A DNA stretch of 64,000 bases from JBCBDX01 sp038529265 (GCA_038529265.1 JBCBDX010000006.1:124001-188000); one strand, 5' to 3'; positions 41,534 to 51,473 are shown, counted from the first letter of the stretch. The notes: generated by a model not told the origin, from the sequence alone. A program made the numbers and translations.

Positions 41534-42760
41534 ATGGTTCTTCGTCTATTCTGCCTGCTTGTCATTTTGGCGATGGGCCAAGGCGTGGCGGCTGCCGCTG
41601 CGACCAATGCCGACTATCGCGCATTCTTGGAGCGAACGATCTGGCCGATGGCCCGCCAACAGGGTGTTTCGCGTGGCACCTTTGATCGTACGCTCTCTGG
41701 CGCAACATTGAACCGCGATATACCGGGTTTGGTCGAGCCAGGCTCATCGGGAACACCCAGGCGTATCCGTCAGGCAGAGTTTTCAGCGCCCGCCCGCTAT
41801 TTCAATGAAAACAATGTTGCCTCTATTGCCTCATCCGGCCGCGCGCTTGCCCGCGAACATGCGCGCACGCTGCAAGCCATTGAGCGCAAATATGGTGTGC
41901 CCGCCCATATCATTATCGCGATCTGGGGCCGTGAGAGCGGTTTCGGTCGTGTTCGTATTCCCCATGACGCTATCGAGGTTCTGGGCACCAAGGCCTACAT
42001 GTCCACACGTCCCGAACTGTTCCAGAAAGAGTTGGTGTCAGCGCTGGTTATGATCGAGCGTGGTCTGGCAACGCCCGCGCAGATGAAATCCTCTTGGGCT
42101 GGCGCGCTCGGTCAGCCGCAGTTCCTGCCATCATCCTATCTGCAGTACGCCGTTGATTTTGATGGTGACCGCAAGCCGAACATCTGGACGTCTGTGCCCG
42201 ATACGCTTGCCTCCATTGCTGCTTATTTGAACAAATTCGGGTGGCAGACCGGGCGCGATTGGGGCTTTGAAGTGACTGTACCCGCAGAACTCTCCTGCGC
42301 ATTTGAAGGGCCGGATCAGGGCTTTAAAATCAAGGATTGGGAAGCGCTTGGCGTCAAACGTGTCAGCGGTCGGCCTTTCCCGGCGGCGGAACGTGAGCGC
42401 GAAGGTTATTTGCTGATGCCCGCCGGGCGCAGCGGCCCTGCCTTTGTGGTGACGCCGAACTTCTACGTGATCAAGAAATACAATGAGAGCGATCTTTATG
42501 CGCTGTTCGTCGGCCATGCCGGGGATCGGATCGCTTATGGCTCCGGCAAGTTCAAAGCCGGATGGGGCAATGTCGATACGCTCTACCGGTCAGACATTGC
42601 CGCCATGCAGCGCGTGCTTGAAGGGCAGGGCTATGATGTCGGCGGTGCCGACGGGCTGCCCGGTTTCAAGACCCGCCGCTCCATCGGCGATTGGCAAAAA
42701 AAGAACGGCCAGAGCCCGACCTGCTTCCCGAGCAAACGGCTTGTGAATGCAATTAAGTGA
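41534..42760 (+). CDS. Lytic murein transglycosylase, MltB type (GH103), with peptidoglycan-binding domain
   Basis: 408 residues from ATG 41534; a signal peptide ends at about GVAAAAA (residue 23). The GH103 domain has catalytic Glu134 in IIAIWGRESGFG, and the family's ALGQPQFLPSSYLQYAVDFDGD segment (about 191-212). The C-terminal 55 residues form a peptidoglycan-binding domain 1 (RSDIAAMQRVLEGQGYDVGG, GFKTRRSIGDWQ). It cuts the glycan strand with formation of 1,6-anhydro-MurNAc. The start of the frame at 41489 lies inside the preceding gene. Confidence 0.92.
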   Translation: MVLRLFCLLVILAMGQGVAAAAATNADYRAFLERTIWPMARQQGVSRGTFDRTLSGATLNRDIPGLVEPGSSGTPRRIRQAEFSAPARYFNENNVASIASSGRALAREHARTLQAIERKYGVPAHIIIAIWGRESGFGRVRIPHDAIEVLGTKAYMSTRPELFQKELVSALVMIERGLATPAQMKSSWAGALGQPQFLPSSYLQYAVDFDGDRKPNIWTSVPDTLASIAAYLNKFGWQTGRDWGFEVTVPAELSCAFEGPDQGFKIKDWEALGVKRVSGRPFPAAEREREGYLLMPAGRSGPAFVVTPNFYVIKKYNESDLYALFVGHAGDRIAYGSGKFKAGWGNVDTLYRSDIAAMQRVLEGQGYDVGGADGLPGFKTRRSIGDWQKKNGQSPTCFPSKRLVNAIK

Positions 42761-42801
42761 TGTCGGTCATAGCATGATGGACGGGGTTGGGTGAGCCTGC
42801 G

Positions 42802-43485
42802 ATGGCTTCGGGGTATAAAATGGAGACTAAAACCGACTGGCGAGTATTGCGTTGGAACTATGTGAAAAGCATCGCAAGCAATGATTTCACGCGTGTTGTC
42901 GGGTTAATACCAATCGCCGGATATCTGATATTGTTCAATGACGAGATTGTCAGCATGGCGTCATTCAACACTTTGGCAGGTGTTGCTTTTGGGGAAAGAT
43001 CGCCGTTTCTCGTTGATGGTCTGACAAAGCTTCGTTTTGTGTTCTTTGGAAGCCTTTTTGTCCTCGCATCATTTGCGATTTATAGAGTGTTCCGCCCGGA
43101 CGTTCTTGAGTTTTCAAATAGCGACTTGGAGTTCGCGGAACTTGTGAGGCAGCGATACAGCGTTCACGATATAGCAAAAATGGATGAGCAAGTACATTCA
43201 GGCGACTGGATTGAACGAACCGATTCTTTCTGGATTGTGCAAGGAAAACTGCGCCGGAAAGAAACAGTCGTATCTGGCTATAGATGGGACGCTAGGGCGC
43301 ATATGCTCTCAAAGAGAGGGGACTACATCAGCCTCTTGGCAAGAGAGTGGTGGCTAGGGCAGGTTCACAAAGCGCGCTTTGCGCGTATTTTTTCGCTTGT
43401 TTTAGGTTTTGCCGGATACCTGTTTCTTGCCATTCCAAGTCTGGATGTTGCCCAAGCAGTCTTGCGTAATCTGTTTAGTTTATAG
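42802..43485 (+). CDS. Hypothetical membrane protein
   Basis: About 227 residues from ATG 42802; ATG 42820, six codons on and behind GGGG, is equally likely. Three membrane helices by hydrophobicity (about 30-50, 80-100, 195-215) with a charged cytoplasmic or periplasmic domain between the second and third (about 105-190). I recognise no family. Its base composition is visibly richer in A/T than the transglycosylase upstream, so recent acquisition is possible. It faces rmuC, which ends 53 bases away on the other strand. Confidence 0.6.
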   Translation: MASGYKMETKTDWRVLRWNYVKSIASNDFTRVVGLIPIAGYLILFNDEIVSMASFNTLAGVAFGERSPFLVDGLTKLRFVFFGSLFVLASFAIYRVFRPDVLEFSNSDLEFAELVRQRYSVHDIAKMDEQVHSGDWIERTDSFWIVQGKLRRKETVVSGYRWDARAHMLSKRGDYISLLAREWWLGQVHKARFARIFSLVLGFAGYLFLAIPSLDVAQAVLRNLFSL

Positions 43486-43537
43486 GTCGCAAAAGTTCTT
43501 GGAAATACCTAAGCGTAACTTTGAAGCGAGCTCGCTC

Positions 43538-44794
43538 TCACTTCACCGAAGCCTTTTCCTCCCCCTCAACCACCCTCAGCCTCAACTGCCCTGAGGCGCT
43601 TTCAGCCGACGGTGTTTCGTCGACGGGTTTGGCGATCGCTTTGGCTATCTCGGCAGGTTCAAAATCCATGGTCTCGATCTTGCGCCCGCGCTTGCCGATT
43701 TTGTTGGTAGAGACAAGAATTTGCTCAATGTCATTATTGGCCTGACCGAAGTGCGTCTGCAACTTGCGCACGCGATCATCGAGCCGCCCCAGATCCTCAA
43801 CGAGTCGAATGACTTCAGCCTGGATCAGATGCGCCTGTTCGCGCATGCGGGCATCTTTCAGGAGAGCCTGGATGACCTGGATCGACAGCATCAGCAGCGA
43901 TGGTGATACAATTACCAACCGATGTTTGTGCGCCATCTGCACCACACCCTCATGATGCTCATGCAGATCAGCAAAGATGGACTCCGACGGCACGAACAGA
44001 AACGCCGTATCCTGCGTTTCACCGGCAATAAGATACTTTCCTGCAATGTCTTTGATGTGCGTTGCCATATCCGAGGCAAAGCGCTTTTGCGCTGCCGCCG
44101 TTTCAGAAACATCGGCTGCATCACGAATAGCGTTCCAGCTTTCAAGCGGAAACTTGGCATCAATCACCAGACCGGGCGCATCATTGGGCATGGAAACCAC
44201 ACAGTCAGGCCGCTTGCCATTTGAGAGCGTCGCCTGAAATTCATAGGCACCATGTGGCAGGCCGTCTTCAATGATCGCTTCCATGCGGCCCTGGCCAAAG
44301 GCACCACGCGTTTGCTTGTTTGAAAGGATCGATTGCAGTTCGACGACTTGACCGGCGAGCTGTTGAATATTGTTTTGCGCCGTATCTATGACAGCCAGCC
44401 GCTCTTTCAATTGGCTTAGATTGTCATGTGTCGACCGCTGTTGTTCGCTGAGCGACTGGCCAATCCTGTGGGTCATGCTGTCGAGCCGTTGGTTCAATGT
44501 TTGCGTCATCTCCGATTGGCGGGCGCCAAAGGTTTCGGCAATCGCGGTTAATTTGCCCTGCATTTCAGCTTGCGTTTTCAGGACTTCGTTAACCTGCGCT
44601 TCGGCCTGACTGGCCCGTTCTTGGGCAATTGACAAAGCGCGTTGGCGTTGTCGATGAGTGCGCTTGGCTTGGCAAATCGCGAGCATGACGACGCCGACCA
44701 GCAACGCCAGGGCCACCAACATCATGGCGCCCCAGCTCACGTCAGTCTGACCAAGCGTAAAAGCGGTTTCATTGGCAAGTTCGCTAAAATTCAT
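43538..44794 (-). CDS. rmuC: DNA recombination protein RmuC
   Basis: 418 residues. An N-terminal membrane segment (about 24-42) is followed by a coiled coil (about 50-140, rich in Gln/Glu/Arg) and the RmuC nuclease-like domain with RGAFGQGRMEAIIEDGLP (about 165-182), VIDAKFPLESW, and LVIVSPSLLMLSIQVI. RmuC limits inversion and repeat-mediated rearrangement. It diverges from def across 88 bp. The C-terminal tail is acidic and poorly conserved. Confidence 0.93.
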   Translation of the reverse strand: MNFSELANETAFTLGQTDVSWGAMMLVALALLVGVVMLAICQAKRTHRQRQRALSIAQERASQAEAQVNEVLKTQAEMQGKLTAIAETFGARQSEMTQTLNQRLDSMTHRIGQSLSEQQRSTHDNLSQLKERLAVIDTAQNNIQQLAGQVVELQSILSNKQTRGAFGQGRMEAIIEDGLPHGAYEFQATLSNGKRPDCVVSMPNDAPGLVIDAKFPLESWNAIRDAADVSETAAAQKRFASDMATHIKDIAGKYLIAGETQDTAFLFVPSESIFADLHEHHEGVVQMAHKHRLVIVSPSLLMLSIQVIQALLKDARMREQAHLIQAEVIRLVEDLGRLDDRVRKLQTHFGQANNDIEQILVSTNKIGKRGRKIETMDFEPAEIAKAIAKPVDETPSAESASGQLRLRVVEGEEKASVK

Positions 44795-44882
44795 GATCAG
44801 AGCCTACGCGATTCGGAACACAAGTCGAACATATGCGGCGTGTCGCATTGACGCCATGCTGCTCAGCCCATAATTGCGCACC

Positions 44883-45407
44883 ATGACCATTCGCCCGCTC
44901 GTTCTTCTTCCTGATCCGATTTTGCGTGAAGTATCAAAGCCTGTTGAGCGCTTTGATGCCGATCTTAAGCGCTTTGCCGATGATATGTTGGAAACCATGT
45001 ATGATGCCCCTGGGATTGGTTTGGCAGCAATTCAGGTTGGCGAACCGATTCGTATGCTCGTTGCGGATGTTTCCAGCAAGGACGGCGAAAAAGAGCCACA
45101 TGTTTTCATCAATCCCACCATTGTGCAGTCCAGTGATACGCCTTCGACCTATGAGGAAGGTTGCCTTTCAATTCCGGACTATTATGCCGACGTGGAGCGC
45201 CCGGAAGCAGTAACTGTTGAGTATCAGACCGTTGATGGCGAGAAAAAGGAAATGGTCGCTGATGGTATGATGGCGACCTGTCTTCAGCACGAGCTGGATC
45301 ATTTGGACGGTGTTTTATTCATCGACCATCTATCTAAGCTGAAACGGGAAATGGTGATAAAGCGCTTCCGCAAGCTGGCAAAGCAGCGTGGAACGACCCG
45401 GCTATAG
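44883..45407 (+). CDS. def: Peptide deformylase
   Basis: 174 residues from ATG 44883. Motif 1 GIGLAAIQVG (44-53), motif 2 EEGCLSIP with metal ligand Cys94, motif 3 QHELDHLDG with His136, His140 and catalytic Glu137 are all intact. It removes the formyl group from new proteins. The matching formyltransferase gene fmt lies 300 bp on in the same direction, separated by a small gene on the opposite strand. Confidence 0.96.
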   Translation: MTIRPLVLLPDPILREVSKPVERFDADLKRFADDMLETMYDAPGIGLAAIQVGEPIRMLVADVSSKDGEKEPHVFINPTIVQSSDTPSTYEEGCLSIPDYYADVERPEAVTVEYQTVDGEKKEMVADGMMATCLQHELDHLDGVLFIDHLSKLKREMVIKRFRKLAKQRGTTRL

Positions 45408-45623
45408 TCAGATTGCGCCGAAGATCGCATGAGCAATCGGTGTTGCCGTTGCCTCTGGCGCAAAATGAATCGCCGCCGTGATGACCAGCGTGAAGTAGGA
45501 CACCCAAGCCAAATTCTCATCCAAACGGTTGCGTCTGGGCAGTCTGGCCATGATCGCTTCGCTGTAGCGTATGTAGGCGGTGTCCATTTGGCGCCGCGCA
45601 AGGCGACCGAATTGCTTGGTCAT
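45408..45623 (-). CDS. Small hypothetical membrane protein between def and fmt
   Basis: 71 residues from ATG 45623, supported by AAGGA nine bases upstream. A basic N-terminal half (RLARRQMDTAYIRYSEAIMARLPRR in part: MDTAYIRYSEAIMARL) precedes one membrane helix (about 44-62). No family recognised. It sits on the opposite strand between def and fmt, its stop directly abutting the def stop. Confidence 0.5.
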   Translation of the reverse strand: MTKQFGRLARRQMDTAYIRYSEAIMARLPRRNRLDENLAWVSYFTLVITAAIHFAPEATATPIAHAIFGAI

Positions 45624-45721
45624 AACGATTTCCTTACTTAACGGTTGGTTACGCATAGCCTGCAAGCGGTATATGAAGCCTTTGAAACATTGCTCAAATT
45701 TTAGTGTTTATGGTGATTTTT

Positions 45722-46624
45722 ATGCGGATCATTTTCATGGGATCGCCGGTGTTCTCGGTGCCAACGCTCGAAGCCTTGGTAAAAGAGCATGAGGTTGTTG
45801 CCTGCTATTCGCAGCCTCCAAGGCCACGTGGCCGACGCGGCAAGGAACTCGCTAACACGCCCGTTCATGATGCAGCGCTGAACCTCGGTATTGACGTAAG
45901 AACCCCAAGGTCGCTCAGAGCATCAGAAGAGCAAGAGGCCTTTGCTGATCTCAACGCCGATGTTGCTGTGGTCGTTGCCTATGGGCTCTTGTTGCCGTTG
46001 CCCATTTTGGAAGGCACACGCCTTGGTTGCTATAATGGCCACGCTTCACTGTTGCCGCGCTGGCGCGGCGCTGCACCGATACATCGCGCTATTATGGCTG
46101 GTGATGATGAAACGGGCATGATGGTCATGAAGATGGAGGAGGGCTTGGACACAGGACCTGTAGCCATGACCAAGCGCATACACATTGGTGCAGATACGAC
46201 AACTGGCGAGTTGCACGACACACTTGCCTATGCTGGGGCGGCACTGATGGTTGAGGCGATGGAGGCCCTGTCGCGTGACGCATTGCCGTTGGAGCCGCAA
46301 TCGGAAGAAGGCGTCACCTACGCAAAGAAGATCGACAAAGCCGAAGCGCGGATCGATTGGTCACAATCCGCAATGGCGGTGCACAACCAAATCAGAGGCC
46401 TATCGCCATTTCCAGGTGCTTGGTGCGAAATGCTGATCGCCGGCCAATGGGAGCGCGTCAAGCTGTTGGCCTCCACCAGAAGCCGAGAATCAGGCGATGA
46501 AGCGTTGCTTGAAGCGCGATGCGGCGATGGGTCAGTGTTTATAAAACAGCTGCAGAGAGCAGGATCGAAAACACTGTCCGCGCAGGAGTTTTTAAGGGGC
46601 CATAGCGTTGAGGATATTCGCTAG
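45722..46624 (+). CDS. fmt: Methionyl-tRNA formyltransferase
   Basis: 300 residues from ATG 45722, where the conserved RIIFMGSPVFSVPTLEAL begins. The catalytic residues line up as Asn105, His107 and Asp143 in GCYNGHASLLPRWRGAAPI and EEGLDTGPV. The C-terminal tRNA-binding domain is present but compact. It formylates initiator Met-tRNA with 10-formyl-tetrahydrofolate. It converges with the glycosyltransferase gene, overlapping four bases. The loop after the first strand (SQPPRPRGRRGKEL) is the usual basic tRNA-contact loop. Confidence 0.95.
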   Translation: MRIIFMGSPVFSVPTLEALVKEHEVVACYSQPPRPRGRRGKELANTPVHDAALNLGIDVRTPRSLRASEEQEAFADLNADVAVVVAYGLLLPLPILEGTRLGCYNGHASLLPRWRGAAPIHRAIMAGDDETGMMVMKMEEGLDTGPVAMTKRIHIGADTTTGELHDTLAYAGAALMVEAMEALSRDALPLEPQSEEGVTYAKKIDKAEARIDWSQSAMAVHNQIRGLSPFPGAWCEMLIAGQWERVKLLASTRSRESGDEALLEARCGDGSVFIKQLQRAGSKTLSAQEFLRGHSVEDIR

Positions 46625-48117
46625 CTTTCGCAGAACTGGCGCGGCGCGACAGCGTGAAAGTTGATCGTTCTTGCCTCTTGGTCGCGAACGTTGCGCCAAG
46701 CAAAAGCCATCCGCTGAACCACACACAGATCATATCTTTCAATGACGTGGCGCGGGACCGGTCCTATGGATAGATATGGCTTCTCACGCAAATCGGCTTC
46801 GCTGATCCAAGGCGACAGCGCAGTTATGTGGTTTTCTAACCATGAAGGCCGTCCGGTATAATTGTTGGCAACCAGCGCAGCTGCCGTACCTCCAGCCACA
46901 AAAGCCGGTTGAACTGGCAATTCATGTTCTGCGACCACGTTTCTCCAAAAGTCTTCGGCGGCATCAATCAGCGGTGGGTTTGGCATGACAGGAAACCACT
47001 CGAAGGGTTTTCCGTTGGGTTCCTGTTCAAGCTTGATGTACCGCTCCAGCGGATAGGCGGCTAAAATGCCAGCCAGCCATAGCGAGCAAAAGACAGTACC
47101 GACCCGATTCATTTGCGCATCGCCTGCATGTCTATACATGAGCAAAATTAGGTAGGGCGGCACGGTTATGAGACTTGCCATCAGCCAATGATCTTTCACC
47201 ACCGTCCCGGTCACGATGACGATGGCCAGAATGATCAAATGTGAGCCGATGGCCGCTGACCCCAAAATTTGCAACAGGCGTCCCAAGCGACCCTTGTCGC
47301 ACTCCTCGTTTGAGACGGCCTTCAGGCCGACCCAACCAAACAAAGCGGGCGCTGCAATCAAGCCAATAAAGATCAAGCTGATTTCGCCGGCTGCCAAACC
47401 CGCACCCAAAAGCCCGGGATAGGTCTGCGACGTTCGATTGGCAATGAACTGCCGCGCCGGTTCGCCTTCGGTGACAAGCCACAGACCGGTTGGCGTAAGT
47501 AGTAGAAGAAAAACAATGCCGCCTAAAACCAGTCCGCCCCAGGAAATTCGGGCACGCAGGTCTGAGACAAATATCGCCCATAAAGCAACCGGTGCGATGA
47601 TTGCGGCGAAAGAGTATTTGCCTAGCACGCCACCTGCCGCGAACACTCCAGCGGCTAGCAGCCAAAGCGCAGACCGGTTTTCTAATGCGCGCCAGACGCT
47701 GAAAAGAAAAAGGCCGACAAACGCAAATTGCACCGTGTTGGCGTTCCATAAGGGAAGCTGCGTTCCGAAAAGATAAACCGATGTGCTGGCGATAACGGCA
47801 AAGAACGCAAGACGTCGCGAAACAACATCCGCCAACATCAAGTATATTGCGAGTTGGCAAACCCCAAACAGCGCGGTCGAAAGCAGGTAAGGAGTAAACT
47901 CAGCAAAGCCAGTGATCTGGTTGGCGACCTCAAGCAGCCAAACCTTCATCGGCGGATGGCGGTAGAGGCCGACCAACCATTCCTTGCCCCACGCGATTTC
48001 TTCTTGAATGTCGAAGTGAAAGCTTTCGTCTGAAAGGGTCGCAGTGACAGTCCACGCAAAGGCGTAGAGCGCAAAGAAAATGTACGGCGCTAGAGGCGAC
48101 TGGGCAAAGCGGTTCAT
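46621..48117 (-). CDS. GT39/ArnT-like membrane glycosyltransferase
   Basis: 498 residues from ATG 48117; an upstream TTG at 48153 is less likely. About ten to twelve membrane helices. The first periplasmic loop holds acidic residues (SDESFHFDIQEEIAW), then the helix HPPMKVWLLEVANQITG, the pattern of PMT/ArnT family transferases that move a sugar from a polyprenyl phosphate donor to a lipid or protein. A C-terminal periplasmic domain follows from about residue 375. Substrate unknown; it may modify lipid A or another envelope glycan. It converges on fmt. Confidence 0.85.
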   Translation of the reverse strand: MNRFAQSPLAPYIFFALYAFAWTVTATLSDESFHFDIQEEIAWGKEWLVGLYRHPPMKVWLLEVANQITGFAEFTPYLLSTALFGVCQLAIYLMLADVVSRRLAFFAVIASTSVYLFGTQLPLWNANTVQFAFVGLFLFSVWRALENRSALWLLAAGVFAAGGVLGKYSFAAIIAPVALWAIFVSDLRARISWGGLVLGGIVFLLLLTPTGLWLVTEGEPARQFIANRTSQTYPGLLGAGLAAGEISLIFIGLIAAPALFGWVGLKAVSNEECDKGRLGRLLQILGSAAIGSHLIILAIVIVTGTVVKDHWLMASLITVPPYLILLMYRHAGDAQMNRVGTVFCSLWLAGILAAYPLERYIKLEQEPNGKPFEWFPVMPNPPLIDAAEDFWRNVVAEHELPVQPAFVAGGTAAALVANNYTGRPSWLENHITALSPWISEADLREKPYLSIGPVPRHVIERYDLCVVQRMAFAWRNVRDQEARTINFHAVAPRQFCES

Positions 48118-48209
48118 AGACGGGCGTTTGCATGGACTTTGTGTCGCTTGCAAGGGGTGACCGAAACACGTTAGGCGGCAGAACCTAGAAACGCACCGAC
48201 CAGAAAACC

Positions 48210-48974
48210 ATGCCCCGCTTTCGCATGACGATTGAATATGATGGAACGCCCTATGTTGGCTGGCAGCGCCAGACCAACGGTCACGCGGTCCAGGCGGCGC
48301 TGGAAAAAGCGATCCTTGGCTTCACCCACGAACAAGTAACCCTGCAAGTTGCAGGACGCACTGACACCGGCGTTCATGCATTCGCACAGACGGCGCATGC
48401 TGATCTGTCTCGCGATTGGGACGCTGGCAAAGTTCTGGAAGCGACCAATGCTTTTCTGGCCATGAACGAGGAGCGTGTCTCGGTTATTGAGTGCAAAAAA
48501 GTGGATGAGAGTTTCCACGCCCGCTTCTCAGCGCAGGCGCGCCACTATCTTTATCGGATAACCAATCGGGCCGCCCCGAACGCTCTGGAGCACCGTCGTT
48601 CCTGGTGGATTAAGAAACCCCTTGATGTGGCGGCCATGCAAGAGGCGTCGAAAGCCTTTATCGGCACGCATGATTTTACGACGTTTCGGGCGGCGCAGTG
48701 CCAGGCCAAGTCACCGATCAAGACGCTCGATAGGATTGCGTTTGAGCGCGATAAACATGAGATCCTGATTAATATGTCGGCGAAGTCTTTTTTGCATAAT
48801 CAGGTGCGTTCGATTGTAGGCACACTAAAGATGGTGGGTGAGGGTAGATGGGATCGCGCAGAAGTAGAACGTCGGCGTGACGCCTTGGACCATCAGCTTT
48901 GTGGCGCCTTGGCACCGCCCCATGGGCTTTACCTGAAAAAAGTCGATTATCCGGAAACGCTTAAGCCGGGCTGA
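48210..48974 (+). CDS. truA: tRNA pseudouridine(38-40) synthase
   Basis: 254 residues. Catalytic Asp52 in AGRTDTGVHA, the opening IEYDGTPYVGWQRQ, the central RRSWWIKKPLDV region, and NQVRSIVGTLKMVGEGRW near the C-terminus are all family marks. It isomerises uridines 38-40 in the anticodon stem-loop of tRNAs. It converges with a small membrane protein gene, overlapping it by 14 bases. Confidence 0.96.
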   Translation: MPRFRMTIEYDGTPYVGWQRQTNGHAVQAALEKAILGFTHEQVTLQVAGRTDTGVHAFAQTAHADLSRDWDAGKVLEATNAFLAMNEERVSVIECKKVDESFHARFSAQARHYLYRITNRAAPNALEHRRSWWIKKPLDVAAMQEASKAFIGTHDFTTFRAAQCQAKSPIKTLDRIAFERDKHEILINMSAKSFLHNQVRSIVGTLKMVGEGRWDRAEVERRRDALDHQLCGALAPPHGLYLKKVDYPETLKPG

Positions 48975-49548
48975 GACCAAAAAGCCCGGTCAATAAATCG
49001 GCGAGCGTAAAGATCACGACAATTTCTATTATAACAATTGCATAGGCTATGCCGCGACTTTGCGGCAGTGCGGCAATTGTCACACGCAGAAACATCCAGA
49101 TTGAAACCATGATGGTGGCGAGAAAGAGCAAGGCGATAAAGCCATTGGCCTCTTCCGGTGCCACCATGTAGAGAAGGGCAATAGCAGCAACCAGATAGGC
49201 AACAATTGCTGATAGCCAGTTTCGCGCAATGATAAGGCCCGTATAGTTCTTCCCCAAGCCCAGTTGCGGCATGGCTATTGCAAGAATGATGATTGGCAAA
49301 AGCCAGAGGATTATATCGATAACGGCTTGGCGCCCAACCAGCGAGAAAACGCTCGCAACGACACCCTCCGCAATGAGGTCTTGGCCAAATATCACCCAAG
49401 TAAAAAATGTTGCGGGCAGCGCAACGATAATGGCTTGGAACGAACGCCAGAAACCATCGGTTGAAACATCCATATCATCGAGCGCCGATGGATCACCTCT
49501 GACAATCCGCAAGGCGCATTCACAATGGTGTAGAGCGTAGTCAATCAT
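48961..49548 (-). CDS. Hypothetical membrane protein, possibly YIP1-like
   Basis: 195 residues with five predicted membrane helices after a cytoplasmic N-terminus of about 35 residues that begins IDYALHHCECALRIVRGDPSAL. Arrangement and length recall YIP1-domain bacterial proteins, but this is only an impression. The start overlaps the dapE stop by four bases, so it is translated with dapE; its stop overlaps that of truA. Confidence 0.7.
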   Translation of the reverse strand: MIDYALHHCECALRIVRGDPSALDDMDVSTDGFWRSFQAIIVALPATFFTWVIFGQDLIAEGVVASVFSLVGRQAVIDIILWLLPIIILAIAMPQLGLGKNYTGLIIARNWLSAIVAYLVAAIALLYMVAPEEANGFIALLFLATIMVSIWMFLRVTIAALPQSRGIAYAIVIIEIVVIFTLADLLTGLFGLSPA

Positions 49549-50744
49549 GCTTGGGTTGTCTGAAACCAGTTGCGGATGAAGTGTTCATACACGCTTGTCA
49601 AAGTTTCCAAATCTGCAACCGGTACCCGCTCGTCGACCATGTGCATGGTCTGACCGACAAGGCCGAATTCAACGACCGGGCAGTAGTCCTTGATGTAACG
49701 TGCATCGGACGTACCCCCTGAGGTGGATAGTTCCGGTGTCTTGCCAAGAACGGTTTCAATGCTGCTGGAAATTGTTTCGATCAAGGCATCGTCACGCGTC
49801 AGGAAGACCTGGCTCACGGGCTCCTTCCAAACAACGTCAAACTCAATTGGCGCGTCCTTGCCCTTGCGCAATCTCGTGTCAGCTGCCGCCTTGTTGAGAC
49901 GCGACAGGATTTCATTGCGTAAAGTTGGTTCCGACCAGTGGTCGTTGAAGCGAACATTAAAGGCTGCGCTGGCTTTGGCAGCGATTACATTGACGGCAGG
50001 GTTGCCTGTATCAATGCTTGTCACCTCTAGGTTGGTAGCCTGAAAAGCTTCGTTACCTTCATCAAGAGCCGGATCGAGCAGAGCGTCGCAGAGTGCAATA
50101 AGGCTTCGAACGGGATTGTCCGCCAAATGCGGGTAAGCAACGTGACCTTGTGTTCCTTGAACCGTGATGGTGCCCGACAGTGAGCCGCGACGACCAATCT
50201 TCACCATGTCACCAATGGTTTCAGGGTTTGTAGGTTCGCCCAGAATGCAGGCGTCCCACTTTTCGCCCTTTGTTGCAGCCCACTCCAGCAGTTTGACAGA
50301 GCCGTTGATCGCTGGGCCTTCCTCGTCCCCGGTGATGAGGAAGGAGACGTTTCCCGGGATCGAACCTTCTTTAAGAACCCGGGCGAGCGCTGCGACGAAA
50401 CAGGCAATGCCGCCTTTCATGTCAACCGCACCGCGACCGAAGAGAACGCCATCATGGATTTCCGCAGCAAACGGTGGGTGGGCCCAAGCGCTTTCATCGC
50501 CAATGGGCACCACATCAGTGTGACCGGCGAACATCAGATGCGGCCCGTTTCCAGAGCGCCGCGCATAAAGGTTCCCAATATCGGGCGTTCCGTCCTGCGT
50601 GAAGGTCACATGCTCGCAGTCAAAACCCATGGGCTCGAGCATGTCAGCAAGCGTGTCCAAAGCTCCATCGTCTTTTGGTGTAACCGACGCACAGCGTATC
50701 AGAGCGGCCAGGTTTTCTGTGGGGTTCGTTGGAAACTGGGTCAT
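49545..50744 (-). CDS. dapE: Succinyl-diaminopimelate desuccinylase
   Basis: 399 residues. M20 peptidase-fold zinc enzyme: His75 and Asp77 in AGHTDVVP, Asp108 in GRGAVDMKGG, catalytic Glu141 with Glu142 in GDEEG, and the C-terminal metal His in a GLVGQTMHMVDE segment (about residue 370). It releases succinate to give LL-diaminopimelate for lysine and peptidoglycan. dapD, acting earlier in the same pathway, lies two small genes upstream on the same strand. Confidence 0.95.
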   Translation of the reverse strand: MTQFPTNPTENLAALIRCASVTPKDDGALDTLADMLEPMGFDCEHVTFTQDGTPDIGNLYARRSGNGPHLMFAGHTDVVPIGDESAWAHPPFAAEIHDGVLFGRGAVDMKGGIACFVAALARVLKEGSIPGNVSFLITGDEEGPAINGSVKLLEWAATKGEKWDACILGEPTNPETIGDMVKIGRRGSLSGTITVQGTQGHVAYPHLADNPVRSLIALCDALLDPALDEGNEAFQATNLEVTSIDTGNPAVNVIAAKASAAFNVRFNDHWSEPTLRNEILSRLNKAAADTRLRKGKDAPIEFDVVWKEPVSQVFLTRDDALIETISSSIETVLGKTPELSTSGGTSDARYIKDYCPVVEFGLVGQTMHMVDERVPVADLETLTSVYEHFIRNWFQTTQA

Positions 50745-50774
50745 GGCGTCTGTGTAACAGGCGCAAGCGCGCGG

Positions 50775-51473
50775 TCAATCGACGGACTCAATCAACATGA
50801 TCTTTTGCCAGATCTTGCGTGACAGGTTGGTGCCAAGGCTCTCAATGTCATTGACCGTGCCAACAACAACGTCATCGTCCAGTGATTGCGCATAAAGCGC
50901 AGCGATTTTCCCGGTGATCGACAAAAGCTCCGAGCAGTAATCGAGATAGCGCGCCAGCTCATTGGGCGTTAGCGTCCGTTTTGGTGAATTTTCCGTACGG
51001 CGATATCCGCCCGAAAAGGCGGAAGGGTCTTTCGTCAATTGGTGCATGTCGATGATGTGAATGATGGAACGCATGGCGTGAAGGTTCTTCAATGCGCGCG
51101 AACGCTTCATCCGTGTTTCGAGGTTCACCAACGTGTAGATGCCGATGCCGGCAAAGATAGCCGTATTGATTGCCGCTTCGAAAGTCTGAACAATGTCAGT
51201 CGCGCTATCCGATGATAGCGTATCGATTTGGATAAACGTGCCCACTTGGCTGAACAGAAATATGCAGGCCGCCAAAAAGGCAAAAATCAGAACGCGTAGC
51301 CACCAGACCGGTTGGGCCATTTTCTGCGCCGCTTCGCCCAATTCACGTGACGCGCTGCTGACCTCCCGCGCTACATTGCGCAGGCTCGATTGCGGAAAGC
51401 GCTCAGCAATGCGCCGCTCCAGCATTTCAGCTGTGTCAGTGATCTTGGTTCGGTTGAGCGTGCGATACGGCAT
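50775..51473 (-). CDS. Hypothetical membrane protein in the dap cluster
   Basis: 232 residues with two membrane helices (about 57-77 and 103-121) and cytoplasmic ends. The C-terminal half is helical with conserved-looking RSIIHIIDMHQLTKDP and YLDYCSELLSITGKIAALYAQS (first 20 residues only as motif: YLDYCSELLSITGKIAAL). I know similar hypothetical proteins in rhizobial dap clusters but no function. It lies between the DUF805 gene and dapE in the same direction. Confidence 0.75.
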   Translation of the reverse strand: MPYRTLNRTKITDTAEMLERRIAERFPQSSLRNVAREVSSASRELGEAAQKMAQPVWWLRVLIFAFLAACIFLFSQVGTFIQIDTLSSDSATDIVQTFEAAINTAIFAGIGIYTLVNLETRMKRSRALKNLHAMRSIIHIIDMHQLTKDPSAFSGGYRRTENSPKRTLTPNELARYLDYCSELLSITGKIAALYAQSLDDDVVVGTVNDIESLGTNLSRKIWQKIMLIESVD